The notes: a model not told the origin generated them from the sequence alone. A stretch of DNA of 64,000 bases from Ottelia alismoides (GCA_037367405.1 JAZKJV010010547.1:1-64000), one strand, 5' to 3'. Positions 48,346-60,744 are shown, counted from the first letter of the stretch. Numbers and translations are program-made.

Positions 48346-49260
48346 AATCTTTTGTAACTACACCGGATGCGAGGTAGTTCACAATATTTGCATACCAATG
48401 GAGTGAATCCATGACCAAAATCGACTTGTTAGGAAATGTGTCAGTGATGGGTGCAATGCTCAGTGGAGGCTCTTGTTCTTTAATTCTGGAGAGGCGATCT
48501 ACTACCTCATTCTGAACCTGAAGCTTATATTTGATTTCCAAGTTGAACTCCTGGAGGAGAAGGACCCATCTGGTCACTCTAGACTTGGCATCTTTCTTCT
48601 GTTGTAAGTATCGGATAGCAGAGTGGTCAATGTGGATGGTGACTTTAGATCCTAGCAGATAGGATCTGAACTTCTCAAGGGAGAATACTACAACTAGTAA
48701 ATCTTTCTCTGTGATAGTGTAATTTTTCTGAGCTTCATCTAGCTTTTTGCTGGCATAGTGAATGGCATAGAGCTGCCATATTATCCTGGTCTTCAGGTGT
48801 AATGGACACATGATTATACCCCGAGTACCCGTTAAGAAAGCAATAATGACTCTTCTCATCTAATCTCTCAATAATATGATCAATCAATGGTATCGGGAAG
48901 TGATCTTTCTTGGTGGCCTAATTCAATCATCTGTAGTCCACATAGACCCTCCAAGAAGCGGGTACACAGGCATCAATCTCTTCTCTAGTCTCACTCACAA
49001 CTGTAGTGATGCTCGTCTTCTTGGGTACCACATGTAATGGACTAACCCACTTGGTGTCGGATATGGGGTAGATAAAAATCGATGCTCCACCACTTAGATA
49101 TTTCCTTCATGACCACATCTCGAAGATTCGGGTTCAGCCTACACTGGAACTCATGCAAAGGCTTAGAATCATCATCGAGATAGATTTGGTGAGAGCACAG
49201 GGCCAGACTTATCCCCTGGAGATCTGCTACATACCAACTGATTGCCTTGTGGTTCCTCTC
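48345..49260 (-). pseudogene. Athila RT-RNase H remnant with internal deletion
   Basis: RT start: WVSPLHVVPKKTSITTVV, then YVDYR, then KKDHFPIPLIDHIIERL, then FLNGYSGYNHVSITPEDQ. Immediately afterwards (about 48785) it jumps into RNase H: YAIHYASKKLDEAQKNYTI, TEKDLLVVVFSLEKFRSYLL, IHIDHSAIRYLQQKKDAKSR, RWVLLLQEFNLEIKYK. The RT palm with the YxDD motif and the start of RNase H, normally about 250-280 residues, are missing. The copy is therefore enzymatically dead even without its frameshifts. Confidence 0.82.
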
Positions 49261-49539
49261 AAAAAATCCATCAAACGATATTCTTGATCATCAGTCAAAT
49301 CCATTGAGAAAATGACTAGAATATATGGCTCACCCATAAGAAATTTGTACTTCATGCTCTGCGGTAAGGTATTCAATTCTGAGCATGTGGGAGTTGGAAA
49401 TTTTGGTCTCTGAAATGTATACGTGAAGGCTACAAGATCTAAATGATAGAACTTGTATTGTATCTCTGAACTTGACGAAGATGGCCCTACTAGTGTCTCT
49501 ATCAACTGCATTCGTCCTGTTTACAAGCTCTGTAGACAT

Positions 49540-50248
49540 CAAACATGAAAAATATTCATCAAAATCCTACCAATCAAAATCTGTGTCTAAGTCTGAGGGA
49601 TCTGAATCTGAATAACATGAAATTAAATCAACCTCGCGACCAGAAACTGCATCGTCAGTCTCTAAAGTATCATGTGCCACAAGTGTGATCTCCGAACTCT
49701 CATCAGCTGGCATCTGTGAATCTGTTGAGTCTGAAGATGTGGCAAGAGCTCGTGAAATCAGATCTGCCCAAACTGTCTCATCGTCTGTAATAACAAAATC
49801 ACACTCGAGGTAGATGTCTAGCTCTAAGTCTGTCTTCTGCTCCGATCCCTGCTCTAAGATAGCTAAATCTTTGGCTCTAATCTCCTCAATCGTCTCTATT
49901 TGTATACTCTCACACTCGACGCGAAAGTATACCTTCCCACTATCATGATCAGACGCGACCTTTTTTGTACCCAGAAAAGATCGACCCAATATGATGGGGT
50001 ATCAGTCACACATTCAGGGATCTTCATGTCCAACACAATGAAGTCCACAAAGAATTTTAGGCCCAAAATGGTGATGATCACATCCTTCAGTAGCCCCTTC
50101 GATCTCTTGACATATCTATTAGAAAACTGAAGTAATGTCCTACTTTATCGAAGAGGTAAAAACTCAAAGTGGTCAAGTAAGGCTGCTGGAAGGAGGTTAA
50201 TTGAAGACCCATTGTCTAGTATAGTGAAATAACGTTTTCGCAGAGATT
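49540..50248 (-). pseudogene. Athila protease region, 3' part (interrupted)
   Basis: Sense reading gives LDNGSSINLLPAALLDHF, the Athila-type aspartic protease site (D-x-G-(A/S)-S) with its first residues intact. Then VIITILGLKF, FVDFIVLDM and, after a shift, RSFLGTKKVASDHDSGKV. Its upstream continuation lies at 60740-60774 beyond the inserted copia-derived element. An acidic stretch follows at 49567-49900. Confidence 0.75.
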
Positions 50249-50253
50249 CTTAC
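50249..50253. repeat. Left TSD of the young LTR element
   Basis: cttac, exactly repeated at 60740-60744. Confidence 0.93.
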
Positions 50254-52778
50254 TGTTGGAAATGCGAGCCCACGGCGAGCCATTATGCAATAAATGTTAT
50301 TGCAATTCACTCCTTAATCTGAAATGAAGAATGAATAATTTGCATAATAGGTCCCTCAGTACAATTAGGGTTATGTACCATGGCCATCTTGATGATCATA
50401 CAGCTGTTGATTCAACTATTGAATCATAGAGGCTGGTGCTTGGATGAATATCTAAAGAGTTAGATTGAGGACTCATCAAGCACCGTCAAATGATTGTTAA
50501 GAAATGATCTCCAGCCTGAGTAGGAGATGGCAATCCTTATCTCTAAAGGCTGATGTCTGACCGACCTCTTGATGCAGGTCCTCTGCATAGGAATAGAGAT
50601 TCGGAGGTGTCAGATTAGTTAGGTCAAAGAGTTGACTTAACGAGATCGAGATAACCAAAGTCCTATATCATATGTTGTCATGATATAGGCACGCATCCTC
50701 TGACCGGAGACAGATGTGTTGCTATATGTCTAAGTATGTACATTTGGCAGACCAATAGGTTGATGACCTAATCAAGGTCTATACACCGGCGCGCTGGTGT
50801 GCATATAAGGGCATATGAGTAATACGATCTCTCAAAGGGATCATACAAGTTCAGTTACTGAACCGGAAGACATGAGCTCACTCATGAGATATTGGGAAGA
50901 ATCAAATTCCGTGCGCACGGTCGTCTCGCTTTGGAAGCTTGACTGAATTTGTAGGTTTGATATATACTTTTGGAAAGTATATGATCAAGACCTAGGTATG
51001 ATATACGCTTTTGGAAAGTGTATGATTGATACCAACTCCCAATGATCGAATGAGAAACTTACTGATAAAACCATGAAGTAGACAGTATAAAGTTGATCCA
51101 ATACTTCGGGTTTAGTCTGAGTCTTCCAGTATGCAGGATGTACAGGTATTGGGAATACCTGAGGGTGATGTGATCATAAACGATTGTATAACCATGACGC
51201 TTCCATTCCTAGGGAGTGATGAAACGGGTCTGGATTTTAGTGACTCCTCTCAGTAGAGAAGTAATCTGATCTTGGTCCAAGTGTTGGACATTGATCTGAA
51301 TGTGATTCAGATGCAATAAGAAGATTAGATTTACGGTCTTGATTTAATCAAGCATCTATGGGAGGCCCGCGATCTGGATTTGAGATATGATCTCAATATC
51401 CATGTCACTATACGTGGAACAATACAATCGCCCTGTCCTTATCTCCAAGTATCTGCGGAGAAAGCGCATTATCCTTGAAGGAGTTCATGGATAATTCTAT
51501 TGTTGATTTATGTATCCGAGCATTGAGAAAATGGATAATTAAATGTGATTTAATTATCATGAGTAATATGAATTTGATTCATATTATAAAGAGAGTTATC
51601 TTAGATAATTAAATGAGATTTAATTATCAAAGATGTAAATAATGTGAATGTGATTCATATTATTTGGACACAAGAGAATAGAGATCCAAGATGATTAAAT
51701 ATGACTTAATTATCATGGATATGAATAATGTGGATAGCAATATCCATATTAGTCATATATATTATAAATGTGATTTATAATATATAAGAGAGAGCTATTT
51801 GTAATTTACATTTATTAATTAAATGTTAATGTGAATTAGATTCACATTGGACATCAAATTGAAAATGTAATTTACATTTTGTTTTGGGTTGTGAATGTGA
51901 TTCACAAATTTTCAATGGCATGATTGCAATGTTCACAAAATAAATTGGATTTATTTTTGTGAAATAATTTGCAACAAAAGTTGTTGCAAATAATGGAGAT
52001 TACATAAAAGGTGAAATAGCCACCTTCCTAATGGAGGAGGGTGGACGGTCACCACTCCCATTAGGAAAGGGAGGCCGTCCCCCCTCTCCACATGGAAGGG
52101 GGCTTTCTCTCCTTTCATTATCTCCATGTATTGATGATTTAATTTTGTAATTAAATTATGTTGATTTATCAACATATATTTAATTTAAATTAAATTAAGG
52201 AGAGGCACCCCATTGCTCTTCTTGACACAGAAGTTGAGGCAACAAATCTCTCTCTCTCTCATTCTCTCTACACGTCCTCTCTCTATCTCTCTCATGTGGC
52301 CGTCCACCATGGATGCCCTAGAGAGGTTCTCCATCGCCGCGGCATCGTCGTTATGCTGCCCGATGGTTTGCTCGTGGATCTCCGTCTCCTTCGGTGCGTC
52401 CCGCTCGTGAAGAAGACATCGGATCTCGTGTGTCGAGATCAGGAGATCCGCCGCTTGGATCATCAACATGGATTGCGAGAAGCACGCGGTTCATCCCCGC
52501 GCTCGCAAGCGTCTCCTCCGTCGGATCGGACTTGAGACAGGAGGTCTCTTTGTTTAGAGACTCGATCGCAACCACGCTTCAAGAGGTAACCCTAATACTT
52601 GTTTGTGGTTTAGACGAAACGATCCGAGAAGTGTTCTTGGATCATGTGGTTTCGTCGCATAAAAAAAATTTTTAATTTCCGCTGCATAGAACAACTAGTG
52701 CGACTAGTCGTTCTTCGTCGTATCCGATACGACGATCACGCTTCCGTGATGCGCTTGAGGATCTAACCATATCCTTCA
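50254..52778 (+). repeat. 5' LTR of the young element, TATA-deleted
   Basis: 2525 bp, TGTTGG...TATCCTTCA. It matches the 3' LTR except for scattered substitutions, small indels, and one 118-bp deletion: after attaaattaa (ending 52198) it goes straight to ggagaggcacc. The missing segment (60041-60158 in the 3' LTR) contains ctataaaa. Confidence 0.93.
51534..52175. repeat. Hairpin ladder in the 5' LTR
   Basis: About a dozen consecutive hairpins. Clear ones (stem/stem): 51534-43/51549-58, 51564-73/51577-86, 51604-13/51619-28, 51638-49/51653-64 (one G:T), 51727-36/51741-50 (one G:T), 51756-69/51773-86 (14 bp), 51828-36/51840-48, 51862-70/51872-80, 51889-96/51900-07, 51932-45/51949-63 (bulge), 51968-76/51982-90, 52027-34/52058-65, 52158-65/52168-75. 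Loops are mostly 1-5 nt. The same ladder is at 59376-60017. Confidence 0.85.
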
Positions 52779-52780
52779 AG

Positions 52781-52792
52781 TGGTATCAGAGC
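52781..52792 (+). promoter_or_regulatory. Primer-binding site (initiator tRNA-Met)
   Basis: TGGTATCAGAGC two bases after the 5' LTR, the standard complement to the 3' end of initiator tRNA-Met, used to prime minus-strand synthesis in copia elements. Confidence 0.92.
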
Positions 52793-55700
52793 CTTAGGTC
52801 GGTGGTTTTGGATACGATTCATAAACCGATGACGACTTGGGTTCATTAGGGATTGCGAAAGTTTTCTTGCATTTCATTTTCGCATCTCTGTTTTGATATT
52901 ATTTTCGGCACTGTTTAAATTGTTTAAACACGAAAATAATATTTGGATTTTATTCCCCATTAAATAAGGAAACCGTAGGATCTGAGTTTGCGTGATTTCG
53001 ATTCCGTTTGCTCTAGATATGCTCTTTTTAGTGAACATGTATCCACTGTTTCGGGGACTGCGGATCATGACGTAATTAAGATGTTAATTGCGGATTTGAA
53101 ACCTCTTGAAATGCGTGAAAATCACTTGGGTTCTGTTGTAAATCAAGTTAGCAAAATTTAGAAATTTACTTTGCTTAATTTGGATTTAAATTGATTGAGA
53201 TATGATATTTTTAGTAAGTGAGGGTCACTGCTGAAAATAATTTCCTAATCAAGAACCTAGTGATTGTCATTTAATTAATTAGTGAAATTAAATTGTTTAA
53301 TTTCCTGGAATAATTATGCATAAATATTTGTGAAATATTTAATGATAATTATGTCCTTAAATGACTTTGCCCTAACCAACAAATGATTAGATGTGATCTA
53401 GATCAAGATTGGTTACATGATCTACATGATCAACATTCCAACAAACATGTTGCTTGAATAGGACTTGAGATTTGTTTAGCAAATCTCATTATAATGTTAA
53501 TAAAAATTGTTTTGATTATTACTATATGGTATAATTTCGGTTGAAGAACCTATGATCATCTCAAGTACAAAATGATCTATTTTGCATTATCCTTTCCCGA
53601 GGTGAATATGGTGTCTAGTCGGAGAGCATTGGGGTTGCGGGTTGCAACGTATGTGGTCCGTCCCAATCTCGTCGGTACTGGCCATGACAGCGGGTAGGGT
53701 TAGTATAATGCTTAAGAAATCATGATGTATTTCTAATTATTAAAATTCGAAATAATACGTATTTGAGATAATACCATTATTCAAGTAACTATTAAAATGT
53801 TTGTTGGATATTAATTGGATCATTAATTTAATATGATTAGATTAATTGGAATCCAATTAAGATTAAAATACTCTATTATGAATAGAGATGTTATTTCCCT
53901 TGGAAGAATTAATCATAATGAATATGATTCATAATGATTAATTAGAATTTGAAAATGATATGGAGGATCACATAAGTGACATCCATGGTCTCCCGTCAAG
54001 GCGAAGGGTTCCGTCGCCAGGGATTGTATGTAGGAGACGCCTGTCCGAAGTGACAGCTCCTGTATGCAAGCGCATCTGGATCAGGCTCTTTGCTTCTCGA
54101 AAGAGTAAGGTCGTATACGTAGTGACCCCAACATCGGATCCTCATATTATTGGGGCGATATTGGATTGTGTATAGCGAGTACTATTCCTGTTGACGGTTG
54201 GTTCAATTAATGACGGGTCAACATCGCCTTAGGGGTGGTGGGCCTGGGTGTTAAAGACCGAATTGAGAATGCAAGTTGGACTTGCAAGGCGGAATGTGTT
54301 CCCGCTTCTTTTTATCCGAGTTGTAGGTTCTCATATTATTGGGATGCAACAAAGATAAGGAAGGAGATCCCAGATCTTGTTGAGATATAATGGTAAGTAT
54401 ATCTCTTACATTGAAAGTAATTAAGGGAATGAACTTTCAGTGTTGACAAGACAAGACAACTTTGATATAAAAATCCTAAATCAAAGTAAAAAATATATAT
54501 ATTTATATATTTATGCTAATTTCTTATTTCAAATAATCCTTCATTAAACCCCACTCAATGATATACTCAATAATAACCAGTAAAATATCATGGATTGGAC
54601 TCATGATCCAGATATTGTACTTGCAATTGGACACATAATGTATGTGGTTGCAATGTGCAAGTTTCCTCATAATATTGAGGAATGACAATTAAATAGATAA
54701 TAGGACTACAACCCTAGGGTTTGTGTGTCTCTATAGTCTTGATCTCTCATCGGATGTACTTTGGAAGTGACATGTCGATGATGATCGTAATTGTCAAATA
54801 ATCCTTATAAAATTAATGAAGATATTCTGTCATACATATGTGCTCTTGACATTTAACATGAATGAGATGGTTCACTGCATCATGCAGAATGGTGGCTCTA
54901 TAAGAGATGATGTATTCAAATTGTTTGAGTACCTACCTGAACCTATGTTTTAAGAGTTTAGATGGATGTAGATGATGAGTGTCATCATTCTACTATCTAT
55001 ACTCTGGTCATTCATGAAGCTTCATAATATTCATATTGTATGAATTTAATGAAGCATGTATAAATGTTGAAATGCTCTTACATAAGAAATCCTTAGTCTT
55101 AAGCAATGGTTGCTTATAGATAAAGGGAGCGCAGTGGAAGCATGGGTTGGACCCGAGTAAGAAGTATGATCAAAGAGTTGACTATACATCTATGACTTCC
55201 ATATGTCATCCGAAGAGTTGGATGAATGCCAATACTGCAATAAGTTGATGTGTTGATAGTATGACTATCAAGTCTATCTAGAATCCTTAGAGAAGGACTC
55301 GGATGGAGCATCGGATTAATCTACATAAATCATTGATAAGATAAAGTCAAATAATTGTATCTCAATCTTCTGATGACATTTGCAATAGGTTGCATATGTT
55401 TTAGAAGACTGGAAAAATTTGATCTTAAAGGTTTATGGTTATCCACATGGATATTGATGCAATTGTTGCAACAATCTCTGTTGGATTGATAGACTTGTTA
55501 ATTTCAGTGGGAGAGTCTTTAGTCTTAGAGAATGTCTCTATGACCTAGATATAAGAATACATTCATTGTTTGTTTCTAAATGTTGGAAATAAACATGAAT
55601 TCTGAGGTAGAACTATCATAAATAGTTATGATGGAGATATTTCAGATAGTAATCTAAAATCTAGTGGACTCCACTAAATTAGAAAATTGATGAATGGCTC

Positions 55701-55900
55701 ATTAACATTTCTAAATGCTGAAATTAAAACTTAAGATCAATATGAGGATGAAGATCATTTGACAATGATCTAGCATCAAGCCTTGGACATTTGTCTATTG
55801 ATTTGATCAATAGACTAGTAAGAGATGAAACTTTAGAATGTCTAAAATTTCAAAACTTACATACTTATGAATAGTGTATTCAAAGTAAAATGTCCAATAC
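52793..55900 (+). other. 5' internal region of the young element, non-coding
   Basis: No frame longer than about 70 codons. Mostly AT-rich, with a more GC-rich part at 53590-53710 and 53950-54360. The latter has a direct repeat of ctcatattattggg at 54142 and 54331. A gag cannot be recognised with confidence; a few stretches near 54860 could be its relics. Confidence 0.55.
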
Positions 55901-56250
55901 ACCCTTCTTAAAGAAAGGTGTAAGATGCCAAGGTATTCAGGATCTCATGCATATTGATGTATGTAGATCACCTATATCATAGTAAACATTATGGATATGT
56001 GATATCTGTTGATGATTATGTATGATATGAGATTTCTTCTCTTCACCTAAGAAACCTTTGAAATGTTCAAAGATTTCATTATTTTTGGTTTAGAACCAAA
56101 GTTTGAAGAAGATAAAATGAATTTGATCTAATCTAGGTAGCAAGTACCTACTAGATAAATTCAAAGAATACCTTATAGAGATATGAATATCACTTCTATC
56201 TCAATCCTCCTAACACACCTTAACTCAATAGAGTTATAGGGAGATACAAT
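55900..56250 (+). pseudogene. Copia integrase relic in the young element
   Basis: Across shifts and stops the text reads SKYLLDKFKEYLIE then, after a shift, a PPNTPQLNGVI-like block near 56208-56242. That is the C-terminal part of a copia integrase core. HYGYVISVDDYV at 55985 recalls the first catalytic region. Confidence 0.6.
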
Positions 56251-56849
56251 TGGATCATGTGTGACATGATCTTATCAATGATGAATTTTAGCATAATTAT
56301 CCCTTAGTTTCCAGGTATATATGTGTAGAAGGGACTACAATATATATGCATAATATGATTCCGTGCATGCAAGCTGGAATCTAGCACTTGAGAGTGCTAC
56401 TTCATTAGAAAAATAAAGGATGGTATTGGATACCTACTTTATGACCTTGAGATTCTTAAAGTATCTCATCTCTGAGAATGAGATTCTTAGAGGTTGAGAC
56501 TCTTGAGAATCAAGATGAAAATGAAGTGTAGGAACTCATTTAATCTTGAGAAGATAATGAGGCTCCTGAAATTGGAAACTAAAAAGGACAATTAATGATG
56601 AAACATTAATACCTCTTCAAACAAGTTTGAGGATGGATTCCATGTGTCAGAGAAATCTGACAATGATCGAACTTCATGTGATGAAGCTTCTGAAGATCAT
56701 AGCATGGATAGATGGATGTTAGCAATAAAAGTCTAATGTAGATTTCATGTACAAGTATTGTATATGGACCCTCGAGGATCCACCTATATGGGTAAGACCC
56801 GTAAAGGTGTAAATGGATCTTCAAGAGAAAGGGAACCTGATGAGAAGGT

Positions 56850-57420
56850 ACATACCTTCAAAGCATAGTTCGTAGCAATGAGCTACACATGGAAGAGAAG
56901 ACATTGCTTGCAATGAGACTTGCTTTTCGGTGACCATGCTTAAAATCATCAGAATATTGCTAACCTTAGATACACAACTTGACTATTGCATCTTCAAGAT
57001 GTAAGTCCAGATTGCATTCCTCTATGAATATCTCTCTAAGGATATTCACATGAAGTAGCCCCAGAGTTTCATGGTTGAGGAAAGCAAGGTGTGCAAGCTA
57101 GAGAGCTCCATCTATGGACTCAAATAAGCTTCTTGAAGTTGGACCATAAGATTTGATGGAATTATAATTGTTATGATTTCAGATAGAATCTTGATGAGCC
57201 ATGTGAAGCTTAGTGGGAGTGCCTTTGTGTTCATCGTGCTAAATGTAGATAAAATCCTAATCATTTGGAATGATATAAGGATGATAATAAGTGTTTTATA
57301 GACTGGCTATTCCATATCTTGAAATATGATTTCAAAGATACCTCTTAGATCTTAGTTCTGAAGTTGTTCAGAAGCCAAGAGAAGAGAATAATTGGACTGT
57401 CACATTTGTAGTACACCTTG
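56850..57420 (+). pseudogene. Copia reverse transcriptase relic in the young element
   Basis: Segments in several frames: EKVHTFKA, MLKIIRILL, FLYEYLSKDIHMK, KVCKLESSIYGLK followed by a stop, and LNVDKILIIWNDI at 57238, where an intact copia has YVDDxLxxGND. The catalytic aspartate pair is therefore lost. Confidence 0.65.
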
Positions 57421-57479
57421 GACATATTCTATTCATAGAAATTCCAAGAAAGGCTTCTAACCCTTAAGATATGGTACTG

Positions 57480-58085
57480 ACCTATCTTAAGGGATAGCAC
57501 CTCAAAGAGTTGAGGAAGTAAATGCTACAACTACTTGCACTTGTGCATTAGTTATGAGAAGCTGAGTGTATACTAGATGTGTACAAAAGCCAGATATCTG
57601 CCATGCAGTGGGAGTAGTAAAGTGTTACTAGTCCTACTATGTAGAGAAAACACTTGATTGCAGTAATAACTATATCTTCATAAAGGACAAGATTTTTGAG
57701 ATAATGATCTCAAAGTCCTATCTTCAAAAGCTTAAGACTTTGTAGATAGAGATCTAAAAGGTCTTAACTTTGGATACCTTTGGAGATAGAGATCTCCTTG
57801 AATGAAGGTATTCTAATAAGGATTATGGGAATACTGGTTATAATAATTAATCGAGTTAAAGTGTCAAGGACACTATGACAATATTGAGTATTGGTTGCAT
57901 AAGATGCAACCTTCGCATTGGATGCAAGCACTGTTACTGGGGATATGCAAGTGCCGTAAAAGGACTTGGCGTAGTCTCTCGGGAACAGAGTGACTGATCA
58001 GCTTACCTAGCTATTTTCTAAATAGCTTATGATTGTCACATGAGTGCAGGTTTAAATGATTAGCCCATTAATGGCTCTTTGGGCT
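57480..58085 (+). pseudogene. Copia RNase H relic in the young element
   Basis: PDICHAVGVV at about 57590 matches the RPDICYAVG block that opens copia RNase H. Later text has only scattered similarity. Stops throughout. Confidence 0.55.
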
Positions 58086-58094
58086 AGTGGGAGA
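58086..58094 (+). promoter_or_regulatory. Polypurine tract of the young element
   Basis: agtgggaga just before the 3' LTR (one t in between). Common PPT form for this copia group. Confidence 0.8.
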
Positions 58095-58095
58095 T

Positions 58096-60739
58096 TGTTG
58101 GAAATGCGAGCCCACGGCGAGCCATTATGCAATAAATGTTATTGCAATTCACTCCTTAATCTGAAATGAAGAATGAATAATTTGCATAATAGGTCCCTTA
58201 GTACAATTAGGGTTATGTACCATGGCCATCTTGATGATCATACAGCTGTTGATTCAATTATTGAATCATAGAGGCTGGTGCTTGGATGAATATCTAAAGA
58301 GTTAGATTGAGGACTCATCAAGCACCGTCAAATGATTGTTAAGAAATGATCTCCAGCCTGAGTAGGAGATGGCAATCCTTATCTCTAAAGGCTGATGTCT
58401 GACCGACCTCTTGATGCAGGTCCTCTGCATAGGAATAGAGATTCGGAGGTGTCAGATTAGTTAGGTCAAAGAGTTGACTTAACGAGATCGAGATAACCAA
58501 AGTCCTATATCATATGCTGTCATGATATAGGCACGCATCCTCTGACCGAAGACAGATGTGTTGCTATATGTCTAAGTATGTACATTTGGCAGACCAATAG
58601 GTTGATGACCTAATCAAGGTCTATACACCGGCGCGCTGGTGTGCATATAAGGGCATATGAGTAATACGATCTCTCAAAGGGATCATACAAGTTCAGTTAC
58701 TGAACCGGAAGACATGAGCTCACTCATGAGATATTGGGAAGAATCAAATTCCGTGCGCACGGTCGTCTCGCTTTGGAAGCTTGACTGAATTTGTAGGTTT
58801 GATATATACTTTTGGAAAGTATATGATCAAGACCTAGGTATGATATACGCTTTTGGAAAGTGTATAATTAATACCAACTCCCAATGATCGAATGAGAAAC
58901 TTACTGATAAAATCATGAAGTAGACAGTATAAAGTTGATCCAATACTTCGGGTTTAGTCTGAGTCTTCTAGTATGCAGGATGTACAGGTATTGGGAATAC
59001 ATGAGGGTGATGTCATCATAAACGATTGTATAACCATGACGCTTCCATTCCTAGGGAGTGATGAAACGGGTCTGGATTTTAGTGACTCCTCTCAGTAGAG
59101 AAGTAATCTGATCTTGGTCCAAGTGTTGGACATTGATCTGAATGTGATTCAGATGCAATAAGAAGATTAGATTTACGGTCTTGATTTAATCAAGCATCTA
59201 TGGGAGGCCCGCGATATGGATTTGAGATATGATCTCAATATCCATGTCACTATACGTGGAACAATACAATCGCCCTGTCCTTATCTCCAAGTATCTGCGG
59301 AGAAAGCGCATTATCCTTGAAGGAGTTCATGGATAATTCTATTGTTGATTTATGTATCCGAGCATTGAGAAAATGGATAATTAAATGTGATTTAATTATC
59401 ATGAGTAATATGAATTTGATTCATATTATAAAGAGAGTTATCTTAGATAATTAAATGAGATTTAATTATCAAAGATGTAAATAATGTGAATGTGATTCAT
59501 ATTATTTGGACACAAGAGAATAGAGATCCAAGATGATTAAATATGACTTAATTATCATGGATATGAATAATGTGGATAGCAATATCCATATTAGTCATAT
59601 ATATTATAAATGTGATTTATAATATATAAGAGAGAGCTATTTGTAATTTACATTTGTTAATTAAATGTTAATGTGAATTGGATTCACATTGGACATCAAA
59701 TTGAAAATGTAATTTACATTTTGTTTTGGGTTGTGAATGTGATTCACAAATTTTCAATGGCATGATTGCAATGTTCATAAAATAAATTGGATTTATTTTT
59801 GTGAAATAATTTGCAACAAAAGTTGTTGCAAATAATGGAGATTACATAAAAGGTGAAATAGCCACCTTCCTAATGGAGGAGGGTGGACGGCCACCACTCC
59901 CATTAGGAAAGGGAGGCCGTCCCCCCTCTCCACATGGAAGGAGGCTTTCTCTCCTTTCATTATCTCCATGTATTGATGATTTAATTTTGTAATTAAATTG
60001 TGTTGATTTATCAACATATATTTAATTTAAATTAAATTAATTGTTGTTGTGTTTTTAGCAACAAATCATGACCATTGAAAGAAACACAAATTAATGTGGA
60101 CCATTGGATTTGTGTTGACACATGGATTGAGATCCATGGATCCCAAAACCCTATAAAAGGAGAGGCACCCCATTGCTCTTCTTGACACAGAAGTTGAGGC
60201 AACAAATCTCTCTCCCTCTCTCATTCTCTCTACACGTCCTCTCTCTATCTCTCTCATGTGGCCGTCCACCATGGATGCCCTAGAGAGGTTCTCCATCGCC
60301 GTGGCATCGTCGTTATGCTGCCCGATGGTTTGCTCGTGGATCTCCGTCTCCTTCGGTGCGTCCCGCTCGTGAAGAAGACATCGGATCTCGTGTGTCGAGA
60401 TCAGGAGATCCGCCGCTTGGATCATCAACATGGATTGCGAGAAGCACGCGGTTCATCTCCGCGCTCGCAAGCGTCTCCTCCGTCGGATCGGACTTGAGAC
60501 AGGAGGTCTCTTTGTTTAGAGACTCGATCGCAACCACGCTTCAAGAGGTAACCCTAATACTTGTTTGTGGTTTAGACGAAACGATCCGAGAAGTGTTCTT
60601 GGATCATGTGGTTTCGTCGCATAAAAAACATTTTAATTTCCGCTGCATAGAACAACTAGTGCGACTAGTCGTTCTTCTTCGTATCCGATACGACGATCAC
60701 GCTTCCGTGATGCGCTTGAGGATCTAACCATATCCTTCA
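58096..60739 (+). repeat. 3' LTR of the young element, intact
   Basis: 2644 bp, TGTTGG...TATCCTTCA, including the 118 bp missing from the 5' LTR. Hairpin ladder at 59376-60017. Downstream of the TATA box the sequence is CT-rich and then GC-rich, as in a transcribed leader. Confidence 0.93.
60150..60159 (+). promoter_or_regulatory. TATA box of the young element (3' LTR only)
   Basis: cctataaaag, a strong plant TATA box, about 30 bp upstream of cattgctcttcttgac, a plausible start region. Deleted from the 5' LTR. Confidence 0.75.
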
Positions 60740-60744
60740 CTTAC
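60740..60744. repeat. Right TSD of the young LTR element
   Basis: cttac, identical to 50249-50253. Confidence 0.93.

Larger units (their letters stand above)
50254..60739 (+). mobile_element. Complete young copia-derived, probably non-autonomous LTR element
   Basis: 10,486 bp with LTRs 50254-52778 and 58096-60739, perfect 5-bp TSD, PBS and PPT in place. By eye I count about 20 substitutions between the LTRs over ~2.5 kb, so the insertion is recent on a plant time scale. The 5.3-kb core has no usable frame; translated fragments recall copia integrase, RT and RNase H in the right order but with a stop or shift every few codons. Decay this deep is not compatible with the young LTRs, so the core was dead before this copy moved. 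The enzymes must have come from another element. Confidence 0.88.

Noticed and set aside
52296..52675. Overlapping frames of 65-123 codons in both LTR copies (also 60258-60727)
   Set aside because: They lie in the GC-rich U5/leader part, overlap on both strands and match no family.
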